From: Gammaproteobacteria bacterium
GTDB taxonomy: Bacteria > Pseudomonadota > Gammaproteobacteria > Chromatiales > Chromatiaceae
DNA length: 64,000 bases
Assembly (NCBI GenBank): GCA_009928645.1
Contig: SACH01000002.1
Location: 1-64,000, forward strand
Reading direction: 5' to 3'
The notes beneath the pieces were generated by a model. It made no database searches. It was not told the origin of the DNA and saw only the letters and a program-made list of their open reading frames with translations. Below, piece by piece: positions 44,901-52,792 of this stretch. Each line of letters starts with the position of its first letter. Position 1 is the stretch's first letter. A program made the position numbers and the translations under genes.

Positions 44901-47085
44901 GGGCGAGGAGGTGTTGGCGCTGGGGATCGGTGAAGAGGGCGTCTGGCGTCTGCCCGCCGCCGCGACTGATCCGCCGACCTGGACCTGCGGTGGACGTCCA
45001 CGCTCGCCCATCGCCCTGGATGCCAGCGGGCGCTATCTGGCGCTGATCCATGGGGAGCGGCGCTCTCCCGCCCTCTGTGTTTTGAGCCTGGTGACCCCGG
45101 GGGTGGTCCTTTGGGATCGCCCGATCCATGACCGCGGCGTCCGCGGCCTGGCCTTTTCGGCCGATGGGCAGCGGCTGGTGACGGCCTCCTTCGATGGCAC
45201 CGCCAAGGTGGTCGCCACCCTCACCGGAGAGGGGCTGGTCACGCTCCCGGATGGCGGCTCGCGGGGCCGGGCGGCCTATCATGCCGCCTTTGATGCGACC
45301 GGTAACCGGGTCGCCGTCGCCTTCGCCGACGACCGCATCCGGGTCTACGACTTGAACGGGCGCCAGTTGGCGGAATTGGGGGTCATCACGCGGGATGGCC
45401 GCAAGATCCGCATCCACCGGGCTTCGGTGCGCAAGACCGCCTTTGGCCCCGAGGGACGCACCCTGGTGGCGGTGGATGACGATGGCCAGGTCGTGCGCTG
45501 GGACCTGGAGACGGGTGAGGCCCAGATCTTCGGTCATCATGACCTGGCGGTGGACCAGGTGCAGATCTCGCCGGGAGCGGACGCCGGGGAGGAGGAACCT
45601 CTCGTCCTCACTGCCTCCCAGGATGACACCATCCGGCTCTGGGGACTCTGGAGCGGCCAGAGTCTGGGCGTCATCAGTCACGAAGGGGATGTCACCGAGG
45701 CGCGCTTCAGCCGCGATCAGCGGCGCATCCTCAGCTATTCCAGCGAGGACGGCTCGGCCCGGCTGTGGTCGGTGCGACCGGCGGCGAGCTTCGTCCTCCA
45801 ATTTCCCCAAGCGGACCAGGTCGCCCATCTGGCCCTGGCCGCGGCGCCGGCGGCTGAGGAAGGTGCATCCCAGCCGGGAGGTCCGTATACGACCCTGCTG
45901 GCATCCGGTGCCCATGATGGCCGTATCGAGGTTTGGCGCCTGGAACGGAACGCGGCGGGGCTGGTACCGGCCTTGCGCTGGCGCCTGGGTGGTGAGGGCC
46001 AGGGCCACCAGGACCGGGTCCGTCGCGTAAGTTTCTCTCCCTCTGCCGAGCTGCTAGCCAGTGCCGGCTTTGATGGCACGGCCCGGGTCTGGGATCTGGC
46101 CAAGGGTGAGGAGGTCTGCACCCTGGCCCTGACCCCCGATGCCCAGCCCTGTACCCAGAACGGCAACCCGGACTGCCCGGTAATCTATCATGCGCTCTTC
46201 ACCCCTCAAGGTGACTGGTTGCTGACGGCCTCGAATGATTCCTGGTATCCGGTGCGCTTGTGGGATTTGCGGGCCTGCGTTCCCTTGGGCGAGGATCTGC
46301 CCATGGACCCGGGCGCTGGCAGCGTCCGGGCGGCGGCCCTGGCCCGGGGCGAGGAGGGGGAGGTCTGGGTGGCCAGCGGCGCCGAAAACGGCACGGTGCG
46401 CGTGCTGCGGGTCGATGCCGCGGGCCAGTGGACCCCGGTCTGCGCCGGGCCCTGGCACAAAAATACCGTCCAGGATCTGGCCTTTAGCCCCGATGCCCGC
46501 CATCTGGCCACGGCCAGCGAGGAGGGCCGTATCGCCCTGGTCGAGATCGCCGGGGGCTCCTGTAGCAAACCCCGTTATCTGGAACCTGAGGCCGGCCCGG
46601 CCACCAGTGTGCGCTTCGCCCCGGATGGTCGGACCCTGGTCACCGCCAGCGGCGAGGGAGAGGCCCAGGTCTGGGACCTGAATGGCACCCTCCTTGCCCG
46701 ACTGAGCGGCCACAAGGCGCGGATCCTGAGCCTCGATGTCTCCCGGGATGGGCGCTGGCTCCTCACCGCCTCCCGCGATGGCACGGTGCGTCTCTGGCCC
46801 AGCCCAACCCTGGCCCAGGCCCAGCCGCTGACGGCCTACCTGACCCTGTCCGCTGGGCTGGGTGGCGCCTCCCATGCCAGCTTCAGTCCCGATGGCCTGA
46901 GTATCGGCGCCGCTTACCGCAACGATGTCGCCTTGCTCTGGCAGGTGTGGAACGAGGGGCCGGTGGCGGACCCGGACTTAGCGGCGACCTGGGGAGCGGA
47001 TCGGGCGCGCCTGTCCCTGATCCAGGCCGCCCAACGCTTCATGGACGAGAATTTGCAGCCGGTACGACCCTTGCCGGCACCTTGA
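41947..47085 (+). CDS. DUF4062 - STAND NTPase - TM - WD40 protein
   Basis: 1712 residues from ATG 41947 (GTG 41941 possible). Order: DUF4062 (about 1-165, RIFVSSPSDLDHER), a STAND/AAA NTPase with Walker A GPSGVGKSS (about 245), Walker B VIVVDPLDDLF (about 355) and a sensor Arg in ATLRSDFLPLL; a repeat-built linker (about 674-729); one transmembrane helix (about 839-859); and a beta-propeller region with many WD-type repeats (about 935-1675, e.g. LASAGFDGTARVWDLA). STAND proteins are signal-triggered switches; the propeller would sense, the N-terminus would signal. Divergent from the SLOG-patatin operon. Confidence 0.9.
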   Translation: MADPLVRIFVSSPSDLDHERALTRNIIEALAQEYLPYFKVQAVLWEQEALTAAQSFQAGLVRPSDCEIVLVMLWARLGTPLANDPYGGLTGTEWEFVDAVEASARTGSPEVLVYRKTAPCLVDVNNPEAAREALADRSRLEAFFRTHFFNPDGSFRRAFRQFSNDHSFRELVETQLRKLLNRRISAERRLTSHLQDWQGSPFRVDRPFEFSDQPIFVGREIETRELITRLEANVDRGRGLLLVTGPSGVGKSSLIRAGLLPRLARPFQFPGIALCRWCLVDLAAGEEPLQALATAVSAPTILGASLQRFGLDTQALAALLVATPEVAATELAAALAQVSVKFAEQAGTNGGRAQLVIVVDPLDDLFGPSATRGGLGPGEDMPVVASGEATPPTGLGVPLAPAALAFLAALSCLAARDGIWVIATLRSDFLPLLAGLPELAAELDEVSWFPLQPPATARIRQVIEIPARVAAIDYEEPTSGTGRGLVDALEAEAGLLTHWPPALQEVLDDLYRQAVARRDAGAARHSLLTLADLRSLGGITGSLIARADQLWAELPPPQRAALPTLCRALTTLEGSGAPRPGLRAGDLQTLTRLPAVALLVERLIAARLVVADAEEEEVEAATTPPAAPSIWDDLRRLWRQTREERRIRHDGVGGLLRLGTDLISKDTPSAPREPPLATGASPIAAGVPPLATGGPPSTTAAPFATGESLPGAEADPLATGETLALAEADPRESARRWERFRPIATFIHPVLLERWGPIQDWLAEPAQRRDLILRYQLTRQARLWRRTDRNREYLLGETGYAAAQLFATAHAAELEPLERDYLEQSRLYLGVQRRRNRQARILGWTLLSLLVIATSTAWWAWDASNKSRLSFYRSELRNAESAIDRGNTAEAVRLALAAGPYLPAEATDTLSRAFIRNRLLSLVNAPPAIGTTPLAAAFSDDGERLAMPAPGGGAELWTLQGQRYHFAGALAAPEVPIHSLRLVGSGEEVLALGIGEEGVWRLPAAATDPPTWTCGGRPRSPIALDASGRYLALIHGERRSPALCVLSLVTPGVVLWDRPIHDRGVRGLAFSADGQRLVTASFDGTAKVVATLTGEGLVTLPDGGSRGRAAYHAAFDATGNRVAVAFADDRIRVYDLNGRQLAELGVITRDGRKIRIHRASVRKTAFGPEGRTLVAVDDDGQVVRWDLETGEAQIFGHHDLAVDQVQISPGADAGEEEPLVLTASQDDTIRLWGLWSGQSLGVISHEGDVTEARFSRDQRRILSYSSEDGSARLWSVRPAASFVLQFPQADQVAHLALAAAPAAEEGASQPGGPYTTLLASGAHDGRIEVWRLERNAAGLVPALRWRLGGEGQGHQDRVRRVSFSPSAELLASAGFDGTARVWDLAKGEEVCTLALTPDAQPCTQNGNPDCPVIYHALFTPQGDWLLTASNDSWYPVRLWDLRACVPLGEDLPMDPGAGSVRAAALARGEEGEVWVASGAENGTVRVLRVDAAGQWTPVCAGPWHKNTVQDLAFSPDARHLATASEEGRIALVEIAGGSCSKPRYLEPEAGPATSVRFAPDGRTLVTASGEGEAQVWDLNGTLLARLSGHKARILSLDVSRDGRWLLTASRDGTVRLWPSPTLAQAQPLTAYLTLSAGLGGASHASFSPDGLSIGAAYRNDVALLWQVWNEGPVADPDLAATWGADRARLSLIQAAQRFMDENLQPVRPLPAP
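43966..44133 (+). repeat. Coding minisatellite, 21 bp x 8
   Basis: Eight 21-bp units encode heptads PPLATGA, SPIAAGV, PPLATGG, PPSTTAA, PFATGES, LPGAEAD, PLATGET, LALAEAD. In frame, inside the STAND gene between the NTPase and the membrane helix. Confidence 0.85.
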
Positions 47086-47164
47086 GGGTGCCTCGGCGTT
47101 AGGGCCAGCGGCTAAAGCGTTAGCGGCAACCGCCAGGCTGCGGGTGTGGTTCGCAGCGAATTTC

Positions 47165-47791
47165 TCAAGGAGCTGTCCCTTTCCCCTTGCGCCATGCCCG
47201 TAGGTCCGTCACCACCGCCATGGCCAGGCGCTCTGCCAGGCGGGTGGCGGCGGCGGCCATGTCGGCGGGAGTATCCCCCGCGACGATCTCCTCGGCATCA
47301 TAGCGACGTACCAGGAGGGGGCGGCGGTCATCGGCCTGGAGGAGGGTCAGACTCAGGGTGCCCGCCATCCGGGGTGGCGTCGCCGTGGGCAGGTGCTCGA
47401 AACGCTCCACCTCGCCGCTTAGGAGATAGTCCGCACGCCCCCGGTCGGCAGGAATCAGGACGAAGCGGAAGAGCCCAGCGCCGCGGATACGGGCCGCCAG
47501 GTGACGGGACAGGGCCCGCGGTACCGGTTCGTCCCAGAGCAATTGTTGGTAGCGTTGGGTTTGCCAGGGGTCCGCCGCGGTGCGAAAGACGATCTGCCGC
47601 CCGCCGAGGAAACCGTGGGCCGCCAGTTCGTTGACTTGCAGATCGTCTGAACCGCTGGCGGGCGAAGGGGCATTGAGTTCGGGAGCGGTCAGGGGGGCCA
47701 AGGATAGGTACTGATCCTCCCTAACGGTCACCGGCGAACCACAGCCGCCAAGGCCGACGCTCAGGAGGTAGATCAGGATGGAGCGCTTCAT
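47165..47791 (-). CDS. PqiC/ABC-transport auxiliary lipoprotein
   Basis: 208 residues with a lipoprotein signal (ILIYLLSVGLGGC, Cys about 17) and a periplasmic alpha/beta domain of the ABC-type transport auxiliary lipoprotein family (YLSLAPL start, VPRALSRHLAARIRGAGLF, LSGEVERFE). These outer membrane lipoproteins work with MCE/Mla/Pqi proteins in lipid traffic. Its ATG overlaps the MlaD stop (47788-47791). Last gene of the LSDAT-RyR-Mla operon. Confidence 0.85.
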   Translation of the reverse strand: MKRSILIYLLSVGLGGCGSPVTVREDQYLSLAPLTAPELNAPSPASGSDDLQVNELAAHGFLGGRQIVFRTAADPWQTQRYQQLLWDEPVPRALSRHLAARIRGAGLFRFVLIPADRGRADYLLSGEVERFEHLPTATPPRMAGTLSLTLLQADDRRPLLVRRYDAEEIVAGDTPADMAAAATRLAERLAMAVVTDLRAWRKGKGTAP

Positions 47792-48921
47792 TTGAACCAT
47801 GGGGCTTGCTCCTCGGTTTCCCGGGGGCGGAGGAGGTGGAGGGGCTGGTTGCGCAGTTCCTGGGAAAAGGCGGCCAGGTTGCGGCTGGCGTCCTCGATGT
47901 TGGTCAGGATGGGGGTGAGGGACGCCGCCAGGGCCTGCAACAGGAACTGGGTATCATCCAGGGAGCGCTGCAGGGCGGGGCGGTTCTCGTTGACCAGACC
48001 GCGGATGTCGGTGGCCAGGTCCCCATAGTTGTTGACCGTCCGCTGGACGTCCTGGGTGCTGCCAGCCATCTCGGCGGTGATGCGCGCCAGGTCGGCGGAC
48101 ATGGTCTCGACCGAGGCAAGGATGGCGCCGATGGCCTGGGGGTCCACCGCCTTGACCAGGTTGTCCGACAGCAGGCGCAGGTTCTCGAAGGCCCCGGCGA
48201 GCTGCTCGCGATTCCCCGCCAGCCCCTGGCCCTGGTCATCGCCACCGCCGACCAGAAGTTCGATGGTCTTGACCTGATCGCGGATGCTGGCCAGGGTCGG
48301 GGCGATGCTCTCCTCGACCACTAGGCGCACCGTCTCCGTCAGGACGGCGAGTTGCTGGGTCAGGTCGGGCTCGGGGGCGCGGGCGGCGATGATCGCGCCG
48401 GGGGCGAGCAGCTCCGCTGACTGGCCGACGGCGATGCGCAGGGCGTTACCCTTCAGTAACCCCAGGGTGGTAAGCCGCACCTCGCTGTCCTGGGGAATGG
48501 GCCACTGGTCGCGGATGCGCAGGATGGCGCGGAAGCAGGGCAGGGTCGGGGAGCGGGGCGGGGCCTCGGCGGCGGGCGCCGGGCAATGGCGGCCATGGGC
48601 CGGATCGCCAGGGAAGACCGGCTGGACGCGCTCCACCAGGCCGATCACATAGCCCTCCTGGAGCAGTTGCATCCCCGGGTCCAGGCCATCCGCGTCGGGG
48701 AAGTAGGCCTCCAGCCGGTAGGCCTGACCCAGGAGTCCCGGCAGGATCAGGGCAAAGACCGCCACGACGAGGACCGCCATGGCCAGGACGAAGATCCCCG
48801 CGAGGAAGATCTGACGGCGCTCGTCCAGGGCCCGGCGCTTGCCGGGGGCCCCGATCTCGGGCGGGGCGTAGAGGCGGTCGAGACGCCGCGCGGCGGGAGG
48901 GATGGGGTGGTTGTCGCTCAT
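47788..48921 (-). CDS. MCE-domain (MlaD-type) periplasmic lipid transport protein
   Basis: 377 residues: cytoplasmic N-tail of ~35 residues, one membrane anchor (about 37-60), an MCE domain (about 65-165) with YFPDADGLDPGMQLLQEGYVIG, interrupted by a Cys/Pro-rich loop (about 108-128), then a long helical C-terminal region that could build a needle-like extension. MCE proteins bind and shuttle phospholipids across the periplasm. It overlaps the lipoprotein gene by ATGA and follows the ATPase gene by about 70 bases. Confidence 0.88.
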   Translation of the reverse strand: MSDNHPIPPAARRLDRLYAPPEIGAPGKRRALDERRQIFLAGIFVLAMAVLVVAVFALILPGLLGQAYRLEAYFPDADGLDPGMQLLQEGYVIGLVERVQPVFPGDPAHGRHCPAPAAEAPPRSPTLPCFRAILRIRDQWPIPQDSEVRLTTLGLLKGNALRIAVGQSAELLAPGAIIAARAPEPDLTQQLAVLTETVRLVVEESIAPTLASIRDQVKTIELLVGGGDDQGQGLAGNREQLAGAFENLRLLSDNLVKAVDPQAIGAILASVETMSADLARITAEMAGSTQDVQRTVNNYGDLATDIRGLVNENRPALQRSLDDTQFLLQALAASLTPILTNIEDASRNLAAFSQELRNQPLHLLRPRETEEQAPWFK

Positions 48922-48992
48922 TGGGTCAGCTTATCAGTCATCACGTCAGGCCTTGCGCGGCAAGGTACGGGTTAAGGCCGGGTCGGGTGAGT

Positions 48993-49730
48993 TCAAAACC
49001 GGCCTCCCAGGGCGGTGCGCAGTTCCAGATCCCCGGTGCTGGCGGCGGCCAGGGTTTCCGGGGTCCCCTGAAAGAGCAGACGCCCGCGGTTCAGCACCGC
49101 GACCCGCGCGGGGATGCCCCCTAGGGCATCGGGGGTGTTATCGGTGGCGAGCAGGGCCATGGGCTGGCCGCCGCGCAGGCTGTCCAAGACGGCGAGGATC
49201 TCCCGTGCTACCGTCGGGTCCAGGCCGTCGGAAAGGCCATCCCATACCAGGAGCCGGGGGCGGCGGATGAGGGCCCGCGCCAGTTCCACCCGCCGTTGCT
49301 GCCCCAGGGACAGGGCTTGGGGCGAGTGATTTTCCAGCCCGTCAAGGCCCAGCAGGGTTATCACCAGCCGCGCTGCCCGCGCCATCTCCCCGCGCGTTAG
49401 CGGCGCATGACGCAGGGGCAGGAGGATGTTCGCCAGGACGCTGTGATCGGCGAGCAGGGAGCCGCGCTGGATGACGGCGCCGACATCTAGCCGCAATTGC
49501 TCAAGACCACGCCCGTCGAGTTGTGCCAGGTCCCTGCCCAGGACCTGGACGCAACCGGCGGAGGGCCGGTCGAGGCCAAGCACTAGGCGGGAGAGTAAGG
49601 TCTTCCCCGCCCCATTGGGGCCGCAGACCAGAAGCCAGTCTCCTTCCGCCAGGTCGATGCTCAGGCCCTGCAGGGCCAGGCGTCCGGCCACATGCTGGAA
49701 GACGCCATCCAGACTCAACGCCAGGGACAT
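48993..49730 (-). CDS. MlaF-like ABC ATPase with degenerate catalytic residues
   Basis: 245 residues from ATG 49730 (GAGAGGAG upstream). Walker A is intact (GPNGAGKT, 37-44). The signature reads LSLGQ instead of LSGGQ. Walker B is LLVWDG, so the catalytic glutamate expected after Asp 164 is Gly 165, and the switch histidine expected near residue 197 is Asp (ATDNT). Nucleotide binding looks possible but hydrolysis is doubtful. In the Mla system this subunit powers MlaE. Between it and MlaE lies a 149-base gap holding a dispersed repeat. Confidence 0.85.
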   Translation of the reverse strand: MSLALSLDGVFQHVAGRLALQGLSIDLAEGDWLLVCGPNGAGKTLLSRLVLGLDRPSAGCVQVLGRDLAQLDGRGLEQLRLDVGAVIQRGSLLADHSVLANILLPLRHAPLTRGEMARAARLVITLLGLDGLENHSPQALSLGQQRRVELARALIRRPRLLVWDGLSDGLDPTVAREILAVLDSLRGGQPMALLATDNTPDALGGIPARVAVLNRGRLLFQGTPETLAAASTGDLELRTALGGRF

Positions 49731-49806
49731 CCCGCTCCTCTCGGTTGGCAAGCGTTCACCGCCCCCTGCGGCCTGGGCTGGCCTAGGTTGTACAAGCCGA
49801 TGATGT

Positions 49807-49855
49807 TCTTACTCCCTCCCTCCTGGTGGGGAAGGGTCGGGGAGAGGGGGTCTGA
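49807..49855. repeat. Dispersed GC-skewed palindromic repeat, copy 1
   Basis: CTCCCTCCCTCCTGGTGGGG followed by AAGGGTCGGGGAGAGGGGG and TCTGAA. A close relative is at 55854-55905 inside tmcA. It lies between the MlaF-like and MlaE genes. Confidence 0.7.
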
Positions 49856-49879
49856 AGGGTTACCGCGGTGTTGGCCATC

Positions 49880-50665
49880 TCAGACCCGCACCAGGATGAT
49901 ATACAGCAGGTCCGTGACCAGGATAGCCGTGACCGCCCCGATCATAGTCCCGGTGGCGGCACCGGCGATCCCACCTGGCCGGCGACCCGCGCCGATGCCG
50001 TTCAGGGTGGCGATCAGGGCGATCAGTACGGCGAACAACAAGGGTTTGACCAGGGCCTCGATGAGGGCCTCGGGGGTCAGGGCGCTGGTCAACATCTCCA
50101 GGAACAGGGCCGGCGCTACCCCGGTGCTGGCCCAGAGCCAGACCCCGGCCACGCTGAAGGTCACCAGGGTCCCCCAGACCATGAAGGCGAAGCTCATCAG
50201 CAGCATGGCCAGCAGGACCGGGGCGAGAGTGAAGGGCAGAGGCGCTATCCCGCACACCAGCAGCCCGTCCATCTCGCCGGTGGCCAACAAGGTCGCCTGC
50301 CGCACCGCCAGGGCGACCCCGGCCCGACCCGCCACCAGGATGCCGACCAGGACTGGCAGCACCTCGATGATGAGGACCAGGGCCACCGTCAGGATGACCA
50401 CCACGGGCAGATCGAACTGGGTGAGGATGCCTTCGACCTGGTGCCCGAGGATGAGGCCGATGGCGACCATGACCAGGGTGATGGCCGGCAGGATCGACAG
50501 ACCGGACTGCTGCAGGGCGGCCGCGAAGGCTGGCAGGTCGAAGCGCGCCCGTCCCACCAGGACCTGGCCATAGAAGACCAGACAACTGGCCAGGGCCAGG
50601 GCCGCCAGGCCCAGGGCCTCGATCCAGCCCCGGGGGCCGCGGAAGTTTAGTAATCGAAGGTCCAT
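49880..50665 (-). CDS. MlaE-family permease
   Basis: 261 residues, five or six membrane helices, matching the MlaE/YrbE family: the interfacial helix at the N-terminus, ATGEMDGLLVCGIAPLPFTL near the coupling site, and LVTDLLYIILVRV at the end, typical of the family C-terminus. It forms the membrane core of phospholipid transport with MlaF and MlaD. Its first 19 bases overlap the end of the RyR gene, so both are translated from one message. Confidence 0.9.
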   Translation of the reverse strand: MDLRLLNFRGPRGWIEALGLAALALASCLVFYGQVLVGRARFDLPAFAAALQQSGLSILPAITLVMVAIGLILGHQVEGILTQFDLPVVVILTVALVLIIEVLPVLVGILVAGRAGVALAVRQATLLATGEMDGLLVCGIAPLPFTLAPVLLAMLLMSFAFMVWGTLVTFSVAGVWLWASTGVAPALFLEMLTSALTPEALIEALVKPLLFAVLIALIATLNGIGAGRRPGGIAGAATGTMIGAVTAILVTDLLYIILVRV

Positions 50666-52779
50666 GTCAGTCCGGCGCCGTCAGGATTGAGCAGGATGCA
50701 TTTGTTCGGCGTTTCCCCGCCGTCCGCAATCGCCCTGATTTCCGGGGATTGGTCGTTAAGAATGAGGTGGATCTCGGCCCGGCGGGCGAACCAGGTGGCC
50801 ATTTCCGCCGCGCCGCGCAGGCTGATGCGCCGTTCGGCCTGGGTCAGCAGGTCCAGAAAGTCCCGGCGGGCGGCGGGCGGGCTCAGCCGGGCCAAAAGCT
50901 GGCTGAGGGGGCGGGGCAGCAGCAGGAAGAGACCCGCGGGCTCGGCCCCCGCCATCAACACCCGGGCCAGGTCGCGCTCCCGGGCATCGGTCAGGGTGGT
51001 GGCGATGACCAGGGCGCGGTCCGGATAGCGTTCGCGTAACCCTTCTCCCAGCGCCGTCGCCAGGCTCCGCAAGGGTTTACCCGTCGGACAGGCGGCTCCA
51101 GGGGAGTGAACGCCGAGGATGAGCAGCCGCTGGATACCGAGCCCCAGGCGGGCAGCCAGGGTCGGCAGACCGCGCACGGCGAAGCGGTCCAGGTCCTTCA
51201 TCGCCTCCGACAGGTCCGCGTAGGGGATGAGTTGGGGGTGGAGTTTGCGGGCATTGTCGCGCGCCGGGCCATAGGACCAGCCATCCAGATAACGGTCCGC
51301 CGCCCAGCGCTCGTGTTCGACCATCGCCAGCCGCTCGACCTCCAGGGGGCTCAGGGCGAAGGCCTCCACCAGTTCCTCCGCCACCGCCCGGCAGTCGGTG
51401 ACGGCGAGCTTGGCCCAGACATGGTCGGCCTGATGGCGGTTGGCCTGGCGATAAGAAGTCGCCAGGCGCTCCCAGGGCTGGCCAGCGGGCTCCTGGGTCA
51501 GGTCCCGCCCCTGGGCGGCGATGGTGTCGCAATAGTGCTCGTGAATGGTGCGCGCCAGCTCGTCCCCGACGCCGTCGAGGAGCAGGGCGGCGCGGCAGGC
51601 CTCCCGGCGATAGGCGAAGGGGATGATCTGGCCGTCCCAGTCGTCGATAACGCCCCCCGGTTCGGCATCACCCACCTCCAGCAGTACCGGGGTGGAGACC
51701 CCCTGGACAGCCGCCAGTTCGTCGATCAGGCGGCGCGCCAAGGCCAGGCCCGGGTGGCCAACGCTCTCAACAGCAGAGCGCGCCAGGCCAGGGTTGCTGA
51801 CCTGATCAGCGGTGGCTGGGATAAGCCCGGGGATACTGCGGAGGTCAGCGGTGGAGGAGACCCGAATGGGGTTGCTGGCAAGATCAACGGCGGAACGGGC
51901 CAGCCCAAAGTTGCTAGCGTGATCAGCCGTGGGAAGGTTCTGCGGGATGGTGGGATCGCCGGGTTCAGGATGCGCGGTCGGAGTGTCGTCCATACAGACC
52001 AGGGCCAGGGTGACTGGCGGATTGGCCGGGGATGGTGAGCCTGGATCGGACGCGACCGTTGCCCGGAGCAGACGGGACAAGTCCTTCAGGGGCGCAAAGC
52101 CCAGGTCGGCAATCCGGTGAGCCTGGGGATAAGCGGCCAGCAGATCGGCGGCAATGGCCTCATGATGGTCGCAGACCAGGCTGATCCGCGGCCGGCCCTG
52201 GCCGTAATGGGCCAGCCGCAGGGCCTGCAGCAGCAGGGCCCGCGCGGGGGGGGCGAAACCGAGGAGGAGCAGGTGGGGGACCTGGCCAAAACCGGGGTCG
52301 AGACCCAGGTGCGGGGGCCAACGGCGAAGGACCGCGCGGGCGGCGCGATCCTCGATGGCGAAGGTCTCGATCCGCAGCGGGTCGCCCGGCTCCGGCGCGG
52401 GCAGGGCCGGGGCGGGGTCACGGGGGTGCATGAGGATCAGGCGCTGAACCGGTGGCGATCGGCCTGGCCAGGCCCCCCGCCCGGCCAGCCGACTACCCGC
52501 CTGGTTTTGGCGGTTGGCTTTCCGGGCGCGGGTGAACAGGTGGGTGACCAGGGTAGGGGCATCCGGTGGATCGGCCAGAATCAGGACGGGGGTTCGGGCC
52601 GGGTCCAGCGCTGCTGAGTCCAGCAGGGTCAAAGTGTTGGCCTTGTCCGGTGCCAGCGCATCCAGAGGATCGAGGCGCCGCGCCCGGTGGCCCTCCCGGC
52701 GCAGACTGACGACCACCAGGTCCGCCAAGGAATCCTCGCCTAGTACCAGGATGGAGGTTCGCCGGAAAGAGAGGGCCAT
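50647..52779 (-). CDS. RyR-domain protein with Rossmann/TrkA-N-like modules
   Basis: 710 residues. The N-terminal half has two nucleotide-binding-type patterns (ILVLGEDSLADLVVVSLRRE at about 10-30, LLLLGFAPPARALLLQALRL at about 170-190), reminiscent of TrkA-N. A 13-residue-period repeat occupies about 284-348. At about 485 MVEHERWAADRYLDGWSYG begins a RyR domain, the small module of animal ryanodine receptors that also occurs in bacteria. The C-terminal ~150 residues form another alpha/beta domain with an LLILGVHS start. Lies between the LSDAT and MlaE genes. No membrane helix, so probably a cytoplasmic sensor/scaffold. Confidence 0.82.
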   Translation of the reverse strand: MALSFRRTSILVLGEDSLADLVVVSLRREGHRARRLDPLDALAPDKANTLTLLDSAALDPARTPVLILADPPDAPTLVTHLFTRARKANRQNQAGSRLAGRGAWPGRSPPVQRLILMHPRDPAPALPAPEPGDPLRIETFAIEDRAARAVLRRWPPHLGLDPGFGQVPHLLLLGFAPPARALLLQALRLAHYGQGRPRISLVCDHHEAIAADLLAAYPQAHRIADLGFAPLKDLSRLLRATVASDPGSPSPANPPVTLALVCMDDTPTAHPEPGDPTIPQNLPTADHASNFGLARSAVDLASNPIRVSSTADLRSIPGLIPATADQVSNPGLARSAVESVGHPGLALARRLIDELAAVQGVSTPVLLEVGDAEPGGVIDDWDGQIIPFAYRREACRAALLLDGVGDELARTIHEHYCDTIAAQGRDLTQEPAGQPWERLATSYRQANRHQADHVWAKLAVTDCRAVAEELVEAFALSPLEVERLAMVEHERWAADRYLDGWSYGPARDNARKLHPQLIPYADLSEAMKDLDRFAVRGLPTLAARLGLGIQRLLILGVHSPGAACPTGKPLRSLATALGEGLRERYPDRALVIATTLTDARERDLARVLMAGAEPAGLFLLLPRPLSQLLARLSPPAARRDFLDLLTQAERRISLRGAAEMATWFARRAEIHLILNDQSPEIRAIADGGETPNKCILLNPDGAGLTWTFDY
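51736..51930 (-). repeat. Coding minisatellite, 39 bp x 5
   Basis: Five 39-bp units encode 13-residue repeats, e.g. TADHASNFGLARS, AVDLASNPIRVSS, TADLRSIPGLIPA, TADQVSNPGLARS, AVESVGHPGLALA. In frame within the RyR gene. Confidence 0.82.
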
Positions 52780-52792
52780 CCCTTGCTTGTCC

